Source: Scortum barcoo (lineage: Eukaryota > Chordata > Actinopteri > Centrarchiformes > Terapontidae). From it: DNA of 64,000 nt. The position numbers were made by a program, and so were the translations under genes. The stretch covers positions 19,373,501-19,437,500 of the forward strand of contig CM041545.1 in NCBI GenBank assembly GCA_023238725.1. Reading direction: 5' to 3'. Position 1 is the stretch's first letter; the number at the start of each line of letters is the position of its first letter. This document shows positions 48,162 to 59,150 of this stretch, piece by piece. The notes beneath the pieces are model-generated. The model ran no database searches. It was not told the origin of the DNA and saw only the letters and a program-made list of their open reading frames with translations.

Positions 48162-48370
48162 ATGTCCCCCCGCTTCCTGCCGCTCCTGTGGGCCCTGCTC
48201 CTCTGCCGGGCTCACTGCTACTTTTCGGAGGAGAAGTACCCGGAGGAGTCCAGGATGCAGCCTCCCACCGTGGTCGTCGCCATCCTGGCCCGGAACGCGG
48301 CGCACTCGCTGCCGTACTACCTCGGAGCCCTGGAGAGACTCAACTACCCCAAAGACCGCATCTCCGTGTG
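48162..48370 (+). CDS. cercam: cercam exon 1: signal peptide and start of GT domain
   Basis: Starts at the first in-frame ATG of a CpG-rich first exon; donor GTGTG|gtgggt at 48371, phase 2. It encodes the signal peptide (likely cleaved near RAHC), then PPTVVVAILARNAAHSLPYY and LGALERLNYPKDRISV, the typical GT25 N-terminus. Confidence 0.94.
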
Positions 48371-51300
48371 GTGGGTTTCCTGGGCTCTTTGTGTGGAGAG
48401 AGAGAGAGAGGGGGGGTCTTCTTTTATTATTATAGCAGCCGTTCAAAAGGTCAATGGCATTTAAATGAGTTTGTGAAAGCAGCAGTGCGTGCCCCCCCCT
48501 CTGTTTCTCTGTTTGTCTCTGCGCCTCTCTCACTCCGCCACATCCATTTCCTACTTGCATGCCATCTAACCCCGACAAGAGTTTGTCCTGAGTTATTCCA
48601 CTAAAACACTAATGACAGGACCTAAACTGTCCTCCAAAGGGAAAAAAGGGGATTTTGAGCTCTATGTGCCTCTGATGGGTGCTCAGATGTGCTTCGTGTG
48701 TCATAAAGTAGTACCCCTGATCTCATTTAAAAGCTGTTCTGCTGTTAAGTGTGAAGTTTGATGGTTTTTAATGGAGGTGGAAGAAGAAAGATGAACTGTT
48801 GCTGAGCTGCGATGATCTGACTCAGGTTTACTGACAAAGAGGGTTTCACATACAAGAGATTTGTCTTGATATGCTGGTGCAAAGATATGAACACAGTAAG
48901 CAGAAAATAGTTGAAAAAACTAAGGGCAAAGCAGGTACTTAAAGTCAGAGATATAAATTCAATGTAAAATAGAGATTATGAAGTAGATAGAAGCATAAAA
49001 AATATCAAAAATAATGAAATAGGATGAAGACAGTGTGTGCAATATGGATATGAAGACACTATGTGCAGTAAAATAGCAGACATATGGCGAATAATGATGC
49101 AGAAATATTCAAAATGTGATGTTAAATGTGTTTTGTGTAAAGGTGACAGTTGTAATGTAGGTGCTGCAGCAGTGTGGGACATTCAAGTACACATGGGGGA
49201 CACTATATATGACACTTTATATCACAATATCTGTATCATGATAAAGTAAACCATCTAAAAATACATTTTTAATATGATTAAGTGTCTTTTTTCAGATAAT
49301 CCAGCAGATTAAATGTCTGAGGAACCAAAATACATCATCTCATTGATGTAAAAATCCACTGTTGCTGTAGAGTAGCTCTGCTAATTGGCCTGTTTCACCT
49401 ATAAATGTTAAAAGGGGATTTACCACAGTATAAATGGTATTGCAAAATCTCTGACAGTTTAAATATTTGTATTGATTGGGGGTACACATTTCTTTCCACC
49501 AAGTAACAACAGTAAAAACATTAGGTTTATTATAAAACACACAGTTAGTAAGTTATATATAAATATGAAGAAGTCAATGTTACATCCTCATTGAAGTTTC
49601 TAACTAATAGTGGTTCATTAAAGATGCTCTTTAAAGTGGTTGCCGTCTTCCCTTTTTAAGAAAGCTTTCTCAGAAATTGTTTTTAGAGAGAAAAGAGGAA
49701 TATCAATCGCAATAACAACATAGAAAATGCTACTTGATCACAGAGAAGTAATAATGTGCTCATCTAAAAGATTTATTTGAATCTCTTTTCCCTCCATTAA
49801 AGCAGCATTTGAAATACATCAGTTCTTCAGTCGGATGTTTATCAGTTTGTTTTACAATCAGCTTTTCTTTATGCTCCTCAGGGCAGCCACGGATCACAAC
49901 TCAGATAACACCACGGCCATACTGAAGGAGTGGCTCACCGTCATGCAGAAGTTTTACCATTACGTCGAGTGGAGGCCGATGGAGCAGCCCACGTAAGTCC
50001 CAGAACATGAATGTGTTAAACTTTACACCCTGTCCTGATCCTGTGGGTCACATTTAGATCCAAGAACGACGCTAAAGTAGGTGCATTAATATGAAGGAAA
50101 AGAAAGGAGTAAGTTGTTTTATTTTATCAGAATCACAATCATATCCATAAATGGTCAAAATGTCTTTGTCTGACTTTGTCCGATGCACAGTGAAAGTTTA
50201 TTAACACGCTTTACCAGCCTCTAAGACTGCATTTCACTCATAAGTCATAGTGGAGCCGCTGCATCGCCTTCAGACGACGCACATTTTGCACAATAAGGAA
50301 TGATGCAGCACGCCTCTCCTTGTCCACGTGCGCAACAACTCTGTGTGGACATCTGTCTGAGCTGAAGAGGCCGTTAGTGGAAATGATTTGTGCGTGTCAA
50401 TCATATAGTGAACTCTGTGGATCTGCATACAGTCACTGAACTTTAAGTTCTTACAGACACATAGAGTATTAACTTGAGATAGAATTTTATTAAGGGATCC
50501 GAAAATAAAATAAAATCTGCGTTCTGGTTTGGTATTTATTTCTTCATTTTGAAGGTTTGCATAGATATGTTTTTAAGAGAGTATCTTTTACTCAGAAATG
50601 GTATTTTACTATAGAAACCATTCAGTTAGTTGAAAATGAGAAAGCTAAATCAGTTCAGCCATATACTATAACCTCTGTACTCCGTCTCTATGTCTCAGGT
50701 CCTATGTAGGAGAGCTGGGTCCTAAACATTGGCCCAACAGCAGATACGAGTATGTGATGAAGCTGAAGCAGGCGGCGCTCAACTTTGCCAGGAAACGCTG
50801 GGCCGATTACATCCTGGTACATAATAAAATCATCCCTCTTGTGACAGCAGCGTAAGATATATATCAGCCCCTTAATTCATGTGACGTGTCCCCTCTTTTC
50901 ATCCAAGAAAAAGACTTGGCAGCGATTGTCCCGGAGACATGAAACTACAATCTCTCTCTCTCTTACATTTTTCTCCCTTCACCTTTGTCCCCTCTGTCTT
51001 TTCGCTCTCTCTCTCGGTTTCAGTACGCTGACACAGACAATATCCTGACCAACCCGGACACCCTCAACCTGCTGATAGCGGAGAACAAGTCAGTCATTGC
51101 TCCCATGCTCGACTCTCAGGGAGCGTACTCCAACTACTGGTGCGGCATCACTCCGCAGGTGAGCTTGATGGTGATCAGTGAGCCACTGGAAGAGAAGGAA
51201 AAGTCAGCCATCACCTTTGAGTCGCACGAAAAGGACTAGAAATTAACATCAAAATTACTCCAACACGTTGATAACTTAGAAGAATAGAAATTCAAAGTTA

Positions 51301-54300
51301 TGTTCAAAGTAGCCGTTCTTTTCTTTTATATATTTCTGTGTGTGCATTCTGACCTGATCCTAATCTATCTCTCTCCCAGGGATATTATCGGCGAACAGCG
51401 GAGTATTTCCCCACCCGTCACCGCCACAGACTGGGCTGCTTCCCCGTTCCCATGGTTCACTCCACCATGCTGCTGGACCTGAGGAAGGAAGGCATGAAGA
51501 AACTGGCCTTCTTCCCCCCTCACGAGGACTACTCTTGGCCCTACGACGACATCATCGTGTTCGCCTTCTCTTGCCGGGCCGCAGGTTGGTTTGGCGTTAT
51601 GTTTTTTTAATTGCAACCACTGAAAGACGAGGGGAAATAGAAATATTATGAGGCTCACTTGGGCAACATATCGTATGTACAAACACGTATACTTTATTCA
51701 ATACAATAATCTTTCCACTCTTTGCTCAGAGATACAGATGTACCTGTGTAACAAAGAGCGCTACGGCTACCTGAACGTCCCGGCCAAACCTCACCAGACC
51801 TTGGAGGACGATCGTCTCAACTTTGTCCACGTGCATCTTGAGTCCATGAGTATGATCAGACTGCATTTACTAAATATGTAAACAACAAACAACAAACAGC
51901 ATGAATTTGTTCATCTTTGTCTCGTCAGCCGCCTCTGTGCATGTTCTTCATGTTGAGTTGGTTCATCTTTATCTTCTTAAATTATATTTCTTCTCATCCA
52001 ACTCTTGTTCCCTCTTTTTCTAACAGTTGATGGTCCTCCGATGTACCCCTCACGCTACGTTCACATGTTCCCCAAACAGAGAGACCTCATGGGCTTCGAT
52101 GAGGTAAGATACACTCCACTGTTTTTTTTCCTGTCATTTCTAATACATTGATATAATTTACCGTATACCTACATTATCTTTTTGTTGTCTTAACATCTGT
52201 AAGATAAATGTTGTACCCTAACATCTACATTTTTAGTGGAAAATTATCATAACGAGTTCATCTTTTACTGCATATTTACCCTGATTCTTGAATGGTATTA
52301 ATTAAAATCCTGATGTTTTGCATGTGTCTTTGCTTTCTCTTCTTTGGGTTCAGAATGGGCTCAGAAATAGTGAGTGCATGAAGGAATTCAACTTGTTTAA
52401 GGCTTTTTAGACCATTCTCATTATAAAGAGCAAGTTTGAAGCAAGTTATTACTGAAAAGTTATTTCCCAGAGGAAGAAAAGTACAGAATAAAGACAGAGA
52501 AGTCAAAGGTGGGAGTTCATTATTTACATTACAGTTAAAGAAAGTGCAGAGATAAATGAATAAATGACCATTCGTCCCCCTCTCCTCAGATATATTTGAT
52601 TAACCTGCGACGGCGTCCTGACCGCAGAGAGCGGATGTTGTTCTCTCTGAATGAGCTGGAGATCGACGTCAAGGTGGTGGACGCCGTGGATGGAAAGTGA
52701 GTACACTCTGAGGGAAAGACTCTGCTTGGCCTAGATGGGGAGCGTGTTTTATAGTGTTTCTGTGATAAAGAGAGAAAAGTTAATACCAAAATAGCAAATA
52801 ATGACAGAAAATGTAGATTGGAGGATGCTTGGTGAGAAGGAACATTGCCAACAGAAATGTACTAATATATAAGCTCATGGTTTGATTTAATTCTTGAACA
52901 GCATCCTGAAATTTTAAACAAACTTTTAATGATAGTAATTTAAAAAATGACAAAATTTATGATGAAAAAAATGCATGAACTAAAAGCTGAATACAAGTTT
53001 TCTTCATCAATTCTTCCCTTTTTTGTTCCCCCTTGCTCTTGCCTCTTTTTTTGTCTCTTTATCAAGAGAAGAAATAGTTTGTTTGGTTGATTTCTAATCA
53101 CACAAAAATCTGAATGAAGATATTTGAGATTGAAAAAGTGGATTTTTGGTATATTTCATACTGTACATGAGCACAACCAAGGAGAAGTAGCAGTACTGGA
53201 GTTATTCATTGCGGTGTTGCACATGATGGAGCATGTTTCAGCACCACAGCAGAGAGACTGAGCTCTCTTTGATGTTCACGCTGTTTTTTTTTTTTTTTTA
53301 GAGTATTTGCAGAGCACAGTCAGCAAAACAGAAACAACACAACTGCACAACAACAAGGAATTACACAAGACAATTACATGAATGAATAAACATCAGATAA
53401 TAAAGCTTTAAAATCTCTAAGCACATTTAAGAGTGTAGTTTGAGCAGTTCAATTAATTTAAAAGGCCAGAATTAGTGTGCACATGAGGGATATCTTAGTT
53501 TACATAGTTATTTACATGAGAGAGGAGATGTGACATAGATTGAAACAGTGGAGTTTTATAGATGAACAACCTACTTCTTCTTGACTGTAAGTTTGCAGGC
53601 AACAGTGGACAGCGTGCATCGATTATCTGTGTGTGTGTGTGTGTGTGTGTGCAGCGCGCTGAACAGCAGTGATATTAAGATCCTGGGTGTGGACCTCCTG
53701 CCGGGCTACTACGACCCGTTCTCCGGACGCACCCTGACCAAAGGAGAGGTGGGCTGTTTCCTCAGCCACTTCTTCGTCTGGAAGGAGGTGAGACCACACA
53801 CACACACACACACACGCACACACACACATTACTCAAGTAGGTTTTTACTGGCACGACCGACTGATTAACAGGTTATATCTTGTTTGTTTATTCCGTGCGA
53901 GAAGCAAAGCCTAAAAACGCCGATGCGCCAGGCCAGCTGTTTCCTGTTGGCTGAGCTGCTGGCTGTCCTTATATAGACAGATATTTGAGAATGACGGCCC
54001 TCTGGTCCAAAGTTTTGTTTCAGTATAATTACGTTGAATCTGAACCTCGCATCAAGTCTGTTTGTTTGAAGGGATAATTTATAGATATAGATAGACAACA
54101 TATTTGCGATTTTATTTTTACGGTTAAAGAAAGCAAATAAAAGTTTTGATTAAAAACTTTTTAAGTTAACAACTTGGAAATAAAGCCAGTGATCAAAACA
54201 CCAGCTATGTGTTTGATGTACTCCCAGTTCAAAATTTGACCCTTTTTTTAATCTCAGCCCTCTTTGTCCCCGTCCTTTCTTTTTTCTTTCTCCATCTGTT

Positions 54301-57300
54301 TTAGTTTTTAACAACAAAATATTTTTTCACTCTGTATTCCTTAACCATCTGATTCTGAGACAAATGTTTTTCCCCTCCTCTGCTCAGATGGTGGACATGC
54401 AGTTGGACAAGGCGCTCGTCTTTGAAGACGACGTTCGCTTCCAGGCCAACTTCAAACGACGAGTCCTGAAACTGATGGAGGAGGTGCAGCAGGTGGAGCT
54501 GGACTGGGACATCATGTGAGAATTTTTTCCACTTGGTTCTTGTTTTAGTAGGAGTTAGTTCAGGTGAGAGTTAGGAAGGAAAGGGTTAAGTCGTATCCTC
54601 AAAAGTATGTTGTATATATCTGTGTTGAGGAACGGAGTTGGAAGGAATCCAATACACATCATTCATTTGTGTATCAGTGTCTCTGCGATGAAGGCTCCTA
54701 CACGACATAGAAACAAATGTTTTTAATCGAGATCATACTGAAATGGTTAGACAAAACAGGTGACGCACCGTGAAAGCATTTTGAAAGTACGAGCAGGAAG
54801 ATGGGAAATGTACCACGTTCTTTTGTGTGTGTATTATGATTCCCATAACTCTTTGAAAACAGTCACACACACACGTGCAGAACAAATGTTACAAAAAAGG
54901 AGGCGCTTCAGAGATGATTTCCAACCCGTTCGGCAACAATCGGCTCAACTTTGCAGCAGCCAGATGTTTTGGACCTTTTCTTTTTCATCCTACAGATACT
55001 TTGGCAGGAAGCAGGTGAACCCCGGGAAGGAGGAGGCGGTGGAGAACGTTCGCAACTTGGTGGTGGCCGACTACTCGTACTGGACTCTGTCATACGCCAT
55101 CTCCCTGCAGGGGGCCCAGAAACTGCTCAACGCTGAGCCGCTGTCCAAGATGCTGCCCGTCGACGAGTTCCTCCCCATCATGTACGACAAACACCCAAAG
55201 TATGTATGACAGGAGCGACGAATCCACCGACAGGAATCTGCTCACTCGTTGTGTTTATGCGTGCACCTCATTCTTCTCCTGCATAATCTTTAAACTTATA
55301 TACTTTATACCCAACAAGCTCCCTCTGCTGCCAGACCTATAAAGCTAAAACTGACCTATAATTGCTAAAAACATTCTTCCCTATCGTCCTCTAAACTTAA
55401 ACACGCCATATATTTAGCCTAGTTTTTCTTTTAGATTTTTTTAGATTAAAGTTTGCGGTTTACTTCTACGAGTTTCTTTGAAAAGAAGGTCAGTTTTGTC
55501 CATAATCTCTATTCTTGTCAGTTTAATATGCAGTGCCTGTCGAGCTGAATTCGAACACCACATTTCAAAGGTCTTAAATCTCTCTGAACATTTTCTTTTT
55601 ATGATGTATAGGTTTCACTGCAGCGTCTGTTTCTGGGACTGATTGTCTGGATTTTGGGCGATGCGGGTTGCCTTTTTTTCATTTTTAGACATGGTGTGGT
55701 TGGAAGAAACAGCCAGAGGGGGATTGAGATGTGTTTGTGGCAGATGCATGCTGAACTTTTAGAAAATTTATATTTCTTACAATGTTTTTTAGTCACACTG
55801 TTGGTATGGCCGGAGGGATGGGAAGGTCGTCAGTCTGTCTGTCAGCCGGTCCACAACTTTGGTCCAGACTGAAATATCTTGGCAGCTATTAGTTTGGGAA
55901 AAAACAGTAAGGAAGACAAAAGCTGTAAAATTTTGTGCCGACAGTCAGTGTGAGTTTGAATCCCAACGACTTCGATGACCTCCTGATGTTTCCTCCTGCA
56001 CTTTACCAGCGTTCAGGTTCCCCTCAGGATTAATTGTAATGACTTTAGTGATCTCTTAACTTTTCATTAGAGCCATCATCAGGTCAAAATTTTAATTTGT
56101 CCAGTACTTTCCATCATCCCATCCCATATTTGCAAAACTGATATTCCCATCAGTCTTGGCTGTACTTTGTGATTAGAGCTAATTTGCAAATTTCAGCATG
56201 CTCACACAGTAAACAAGACAGTAAACATGGTAAACATCATATTTGCTGAACATAAGCAGATTAATTTTGTTATTGGATGTTACCATGCCAACATTATCCT
56301 TTTTCTCAAAGCACCACCATGCAGCCTCACAGAGCTGTTAGCATGGCTGTAGGCTCTTTTTCTTTTTATTTTCTTTCATTCTTGTTGGCTTCACAGGTGG
56401 TCCAGCCAGGGCTGTCTCAAAACAGCAACAACATTTAGGTCTCCCACCAGTCCAGAGAAAGTCCACTGCTTTTATTTATCTCCCACAATAATTCCCCCTG
56501 TATCCCATCCCTAAACTCACAGATGATGGTCATTTGTGCTTCATTACAAAGGCATTGTGCATTAATTGTGTCATCTTTGAAACATAATATAAACTTCACC
56601 TCCTTTTTCAGTTTGCTGGATGCATCTATATGCAAACCGTCCCCATTTTCAACCCTAATTTCCCTGACATCAGGCCTAACCAAACGACTTTTCTCATCAT
56701 CCCACAGTTAGCAGAGTCACTGAGACAAATGCGAAGCTGACTGTAGGGGATGAAATGCACCTTGTGCTGCAGGGCCTGCAAACCAGAAGGCTTGGCATCG
56801 TCTGTGTGCTCCGTCATGTGTGGAAAACTGGCTCAAAGCCAACCCACTTTCTCTGTTCTCGCTCTCTCCCTCTCTTTCTCTCTCACCTCCGTGATTCTAA
56901 TTCGATATGCTTGACTAGTCCGCTAAGAATGCACAACGACCGCATACCACACACTGCTCCTGCTGTCGCCCTCCTTCATGCTAAGAGGAACCGAACAGCC
57001 TTTGAAAGTCAGCCTCTGTCTCCATCTCTTGTCAAATTAGTGAATTTCAGATAAATCACAAAATATAACTTATAATGTAACAGTGTAAAAATTGTGTATT
57101 TATATTTAATCTCTGATGCAGTTTTCCACACTGTCATAAGGAGTTATGTCTTTTTATTGTGACAAACTAAATACATATTTGTCTGAAATCAATCAAATAT
57201 ATGTAATCTCTATTCTCTCTCTGCAGTGAGGACTACATGTCCCACTTCCCCAACAGAAACCTGCAAGCCTTCAGCACGCGCCCCCTCCTGGTCCAGCCGT

Positions 57301-57461
57301 GCCACTACGCCGGCGACCCCGAGTGGGTGAGCGACACGGAGACGTCGACCCTGTGGGACGACGACTCAGTACGCACCGACTGGAGGGGTTCCCACAAGAC
57401 CCTCAAAGGGGCTTCGCCGCCACCCGAAATGCTGTCAGCCGCCTACAGGGACGAGCTTTAG
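48162..57461 (+). CDS. cercam: cercam, GT25-family glycosyltransferase-like ER protein, complete 12-exon gene
   Basis: Exons 48162-48370, 49882-49992, 50699-50816, 51024-51158, 51380-51584, 51730-51849, 52027-52103, 52590-52696, 53655-53787, 54388-54515, 54996-55199 and 57227-57461 join in frame to 593 residues plus TAG; human CERCAM has about the same length. 48162 is the first in-frame ATG (context gcgccATGt). It opens a hydrophobic signal peptide (MSPRFLPLLWALLLC...). The N-terminal GT domain has ADTDN (residues 148-152, a DxD motif). The C-terminal GT25 domain has VFEDDVRF (about 416-423). The tail RDEL (590-593) is an ER retrieval signal. Sequons include NTT at 79 and NSS at 364. The paralogues COLGALT1/2 galactosylate hydroxylysine in collagen; mammalian CERCAM is generally reported as lacking that activity. 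The HYAGDPEWVSDTETS and WDDDS C-terminus and the urm1-miR-219 neighbours favour cercam over colgalt1 or colgalt2. Confidence 0.94.
48371..49881. other. cercam: cercam introns 48371-49881 and 49993-50698
   Basis: AT-rich introns with no recognised element. Confidence 0.5.
49882..49992 (+). CDS. cercam: cercam exon 2
   Basis: Acceptor gctcctcag, donor CCCAC|gtaagt at 49993, phase 2 to 2. It encodes ATDHNSDNTTAILKEWL (with an NTT sequon) and YHYVEWRPMEQP. Confidence 0.95.
50699..50816 (+). CDS. cercam: cercam exon 3
   Basis: Acceptor tgtctcag, donor CTG|gtacat at 50817, phase 2 to 0. It encodes SYVGELGPKHWPNSRYEYVM through ALNFARKRWADYIL. Confidence 0.95.
51024..51158 (+). CDS. cercam: cercam exon 4: DxD motif
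   Basis: Acceptor cggtttcag, donor CAG|gtgagc at 51159, 45 codons, phase 0 to 0. It begins YADTDNILTNPDTLNLL, whose DTD is the family's DxD metal/sugar-nucleotide motif, and ends YSNYWCGITPQ. Confidence 0.96.
51380..51584 (+). CDS. cercam: cercam exon 5
   Basis: Acceptor ctctcccag, donor GCAG|gttggt at 51585, phase 0 to 1. It encodes GYYRRTAEYFPTRHR, GCFPVPMVHSTMLLDLRKEG and WPYDDIIVFAFSC, all strongly conserved in the family. Confidence 0.95.
51730..51849 (+). CDS. cercam: cercam exon 6
   Basis: Acceptor tttgctcag, donor ATGA|gtatga at 51850, phase 1 to 1. It encodes IQMYLCNKERYGYLNVPAKP and LEDDRLNFVHVHLESM. Confidence 0.94.
52027..52103 (+). CDS. cercam: cercam exon 7
   Basis: Acceptor ttctaacag, donor GAG|gtaaga at 52104, phase 1 to 0. 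It encodes DGPPMYPSRYVHMFPKQRDL and MGFDE, the linker between the two GT domains. Confidence 0.94.
52590..52696 (+). CDS. cercam: cercam exon 8
   Basis: Acceptor ctcctcag, donor GGAAA|gtgagt at 52697, phase 0 to 2. It encodes IYLINLRRRPDRRERMLFSL and VKVVDAVDG, the start of the GT25 domain. Confidence 0.95.
52697..53628. other. cercam: cercam introns 52104-52589 and 52697-53654
   Basis: AT-rich, with a T-run at 53284-53300; no gene seen. The second intron ends in the GT repeat that forms the exon 9 acceptor. Confidence 0.5.
53629..53651 (+). repeat. GT repeat forming the cercam exon 9 acceptor region
   Basis: An uninterrupted GT run is followed directly by cag and exon 9. Confidence 0.95.
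53655..53787 (+). CDS. cercam: cercam exon 9, bracketed by GT and CA repeats
   Basis: The acceptor gtgtgtgtgcag is embedded in a GT repeat with no pyrimidine tract; donor GAG|gtgaga at 53788, followed at once by a CA repeat. 133 nt, phase 2 to 0. It encodes ALNSSDIKILGVDLLPGYYD and SGRTLTKGEVGCFLSHFFVW. Confidence 0.95.
53794..53828 (+). repeat. CA repeat just after the cercam exon 9 donor
   Basis: A CA run with one CG interruption begins 6 nt after the exon end. It is the complement of the GT repeat on the other side of the exon. Confidence 0.95.
53829..54995. other. cercam: rest of cercam introns 53788-54387 and 54516-54995
   Basis: No further element recognised. Confidence 0.5.
54388..54515 (+). 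CDS. cercam: cercam exon 10: EDD motif
   Basis: Acceptor ctgctcag, donor ATCAT|gtgaga at 54516, phase 0 to 2. It encodes MVDMQLDKALVFEDDVRF; the EDD triplet (residues 418-420) is the family's second acidic motif. Confidence 0.95.
54996..55199 (+). CDS. cercam: cercam exon 11
   Basis: Acceptor atcctacag, donor CCAAA|gtatgt at 55200, 204 nt, phase 2 to 2. It encodes YFGRKQVNPGKEEAVENV, YSYWTLSYAISLQGAQKLL and MLPVDEFLPIMYDKHP. Confidence 0.95.
55826..56375. repeat. common teleost dispersed repeat, copy B
   Basis: Begins gtctgtctgtcagccggtcc then acaactttggtccagactga and aaatatcttggcagctatta. It continues with gtgatctcttaacttttcat, and ends with caaagcaccaccatgcagcc and agctgttagcatggctgtag. 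These are the hallmark phrases of a widespread fish repeat, of which copy A is at 14700-14960. It lies in the last cercam intron (55200-57226), with no coding frame. Confidence 0.65.
57227..57461 (+). CDS. cercam: cercam exon 12 and stop
   Basis: Acceptor ctctctgcag, phase 2, TAG at 57459-57461. It encodes MSHFPNRNLQAFSTRPLLV, CHYAGDPEWVSDTETSTLWD and the terminal RDEL ER retrieval signal. Confidence 0.95.
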
Positions 57462-59150
57462 TGCGACGCAGACGGACGGTGGAGATATGGAGGACCTGCG
57501 GGTCAAAAAGGTCCCGAGGTCAGAGAGACAGACGTCGAGAAGGGAAAGTGTTCCCAGACTTTATTTCAGTCCACTCTGTGTCATGCCACTGACATGCTCA
57601 GTTTCACGTAAACTGGACTAAACTAGTTTTGTTTCAAAGTGTGTTAGTGAGTGTGTGGCACAATTTGTTTTTATGGGAGGAAACATCATTATGGACAGTA
57701 TTAATTGAGGATGTTTGTAAAAAAGAAAAAAGAAAAAAGGGTGTTTTAATACTTGTACAGATGTCTGACCAATTCAAATGCTTTAACTTGAACAACAGAT
57801 TTTGCTCCAGCACAATCCGCCCTTTTTATTATAGTTTTTAATTTTATTCCGCCATTTTAATATTATGAGAGTTTCCACAGTTTGAATAGCTGAGTCAAGA
57901 GCATTTTTTTATTTAAATGTATGCCTGTGATGGTGTGTTTTCTTCTAATGACTGCACATTTGCAGCGATAATCACACAAAGGTCTTAAAAGCTAACCCGG
58001 GGAAGGCGGCTTTACAAGGACTTTTATTTGTTAATCTGTCGAGTGCTGACTGAGGCTCCAGTAGCTGCACTGTTCACAACTCCTGGCTGATCTGGACAAA
58101 AGTCTGCTATTGTTATTATTACTTATTTTTCTTTCTTTTTTCCATGTTAATACACCTGTTTGTCTATCCATTTTTCCATTTGTGCATGTCTTCCATTGTG
58201 ACTGTTAAGAGACAGTTGTGTTTAACACAACTGAACTGACCCTAATTAACATTTCTTTTGGCTTCATTAACACTTTTAGATGTACCTCATGGTTTCTTGG
58301 GACAGTATAAGACTGTTTCAGTGGTACCAGATCCTTTTCAGGAAATATTCTGTGAGTGACACTAACACATTGAATGTTTGCTTTCGAATAATTTAAGCAT
58401 GTTTGAAATATTTTTGAACACTAAGGCATTAATAGATCCATTGACATAACACTGACTCATTAGATCTTTTCATATTTTTTTAAATGTCACATTTAGCCAC
58501 AGAAAGTCAAAGTCAGATATGATATTTATTTTCTGGTTTTATACCCACCAGGTCATCTTCTCCACTCCAGCTTTGTTATTTTCTGCATTTATATGGATTT
58601 AAAATATGTAAACTCCAACTGAGACATATCAGGCACTACTCTAAGTTTTGCTAAAAAGCCAAAGTCTGTAAAAGCCATATTAAAAGACAGCCTTTAACAG
58701 CCTTTTTGTAGCATCACTGGGATCCTTAAATCTACAAACGTGCTGACGCTTTGTCTGCACAGGGTTGGTTGCAATGTGAGTAACTGGATTTAAATTACAA
58801 CGATCGAGTTACACCAAACGTATATTACATTCATCTGTCTTCATGAGCATTTATGGTGCTCTGAGTTCATGTATTCATTTTCTATCTGTTATTATGAGTG
58901 CTGCTTTTCCTTCATATGTCTTAATTTATTTGTGGCGTCTTTCTTGATGTGGTTGATGGATGAGTCACACGACATGATGTAAAGCAAACAATCAAAGTGC
59001 AATGGCTTTGCTGCCAAAAGCCTCTTTTTCTCTCTCTCAAATGTCTCTGAGCAATAATTTTGTATTCTAATGTTATAAAACAGGGTGTTAGGACAATTGT
59101 ATAGGAAACATTTCAAATGTTAATAAAAAAAAAGTGGGTTTTTTTTTTCC
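57462..59150 (+). other. cercam: presumed cercam 3' UTR
   Basis: AT-rich sequence from the stop to AATAAA at 59122 with its G/T-rich downstream element. No internal hexamer with better context was noticed. Confidence 0.45.
59122..59127 (+). terminator. cercam: candidate polyadenylation signal of cercam
   Basis: AATAAA followed by gtgggttttttttttcc, a convincing G/T-rich downstream element. It would give a 3' UTR of about 1.7 kb. A second AATAAA lies at 59184-59189. Confidence 0.5.

Noticed and set aside
48162..57461. Assignment of this gene to colgalt1 or colgalt2
   Set aside because: The C-terminal segment (CHYAGDPEWVSDTETS, WDDDS) and the urm1 and miR-219 neighbours fit cercam better; a full alignment would settle it.
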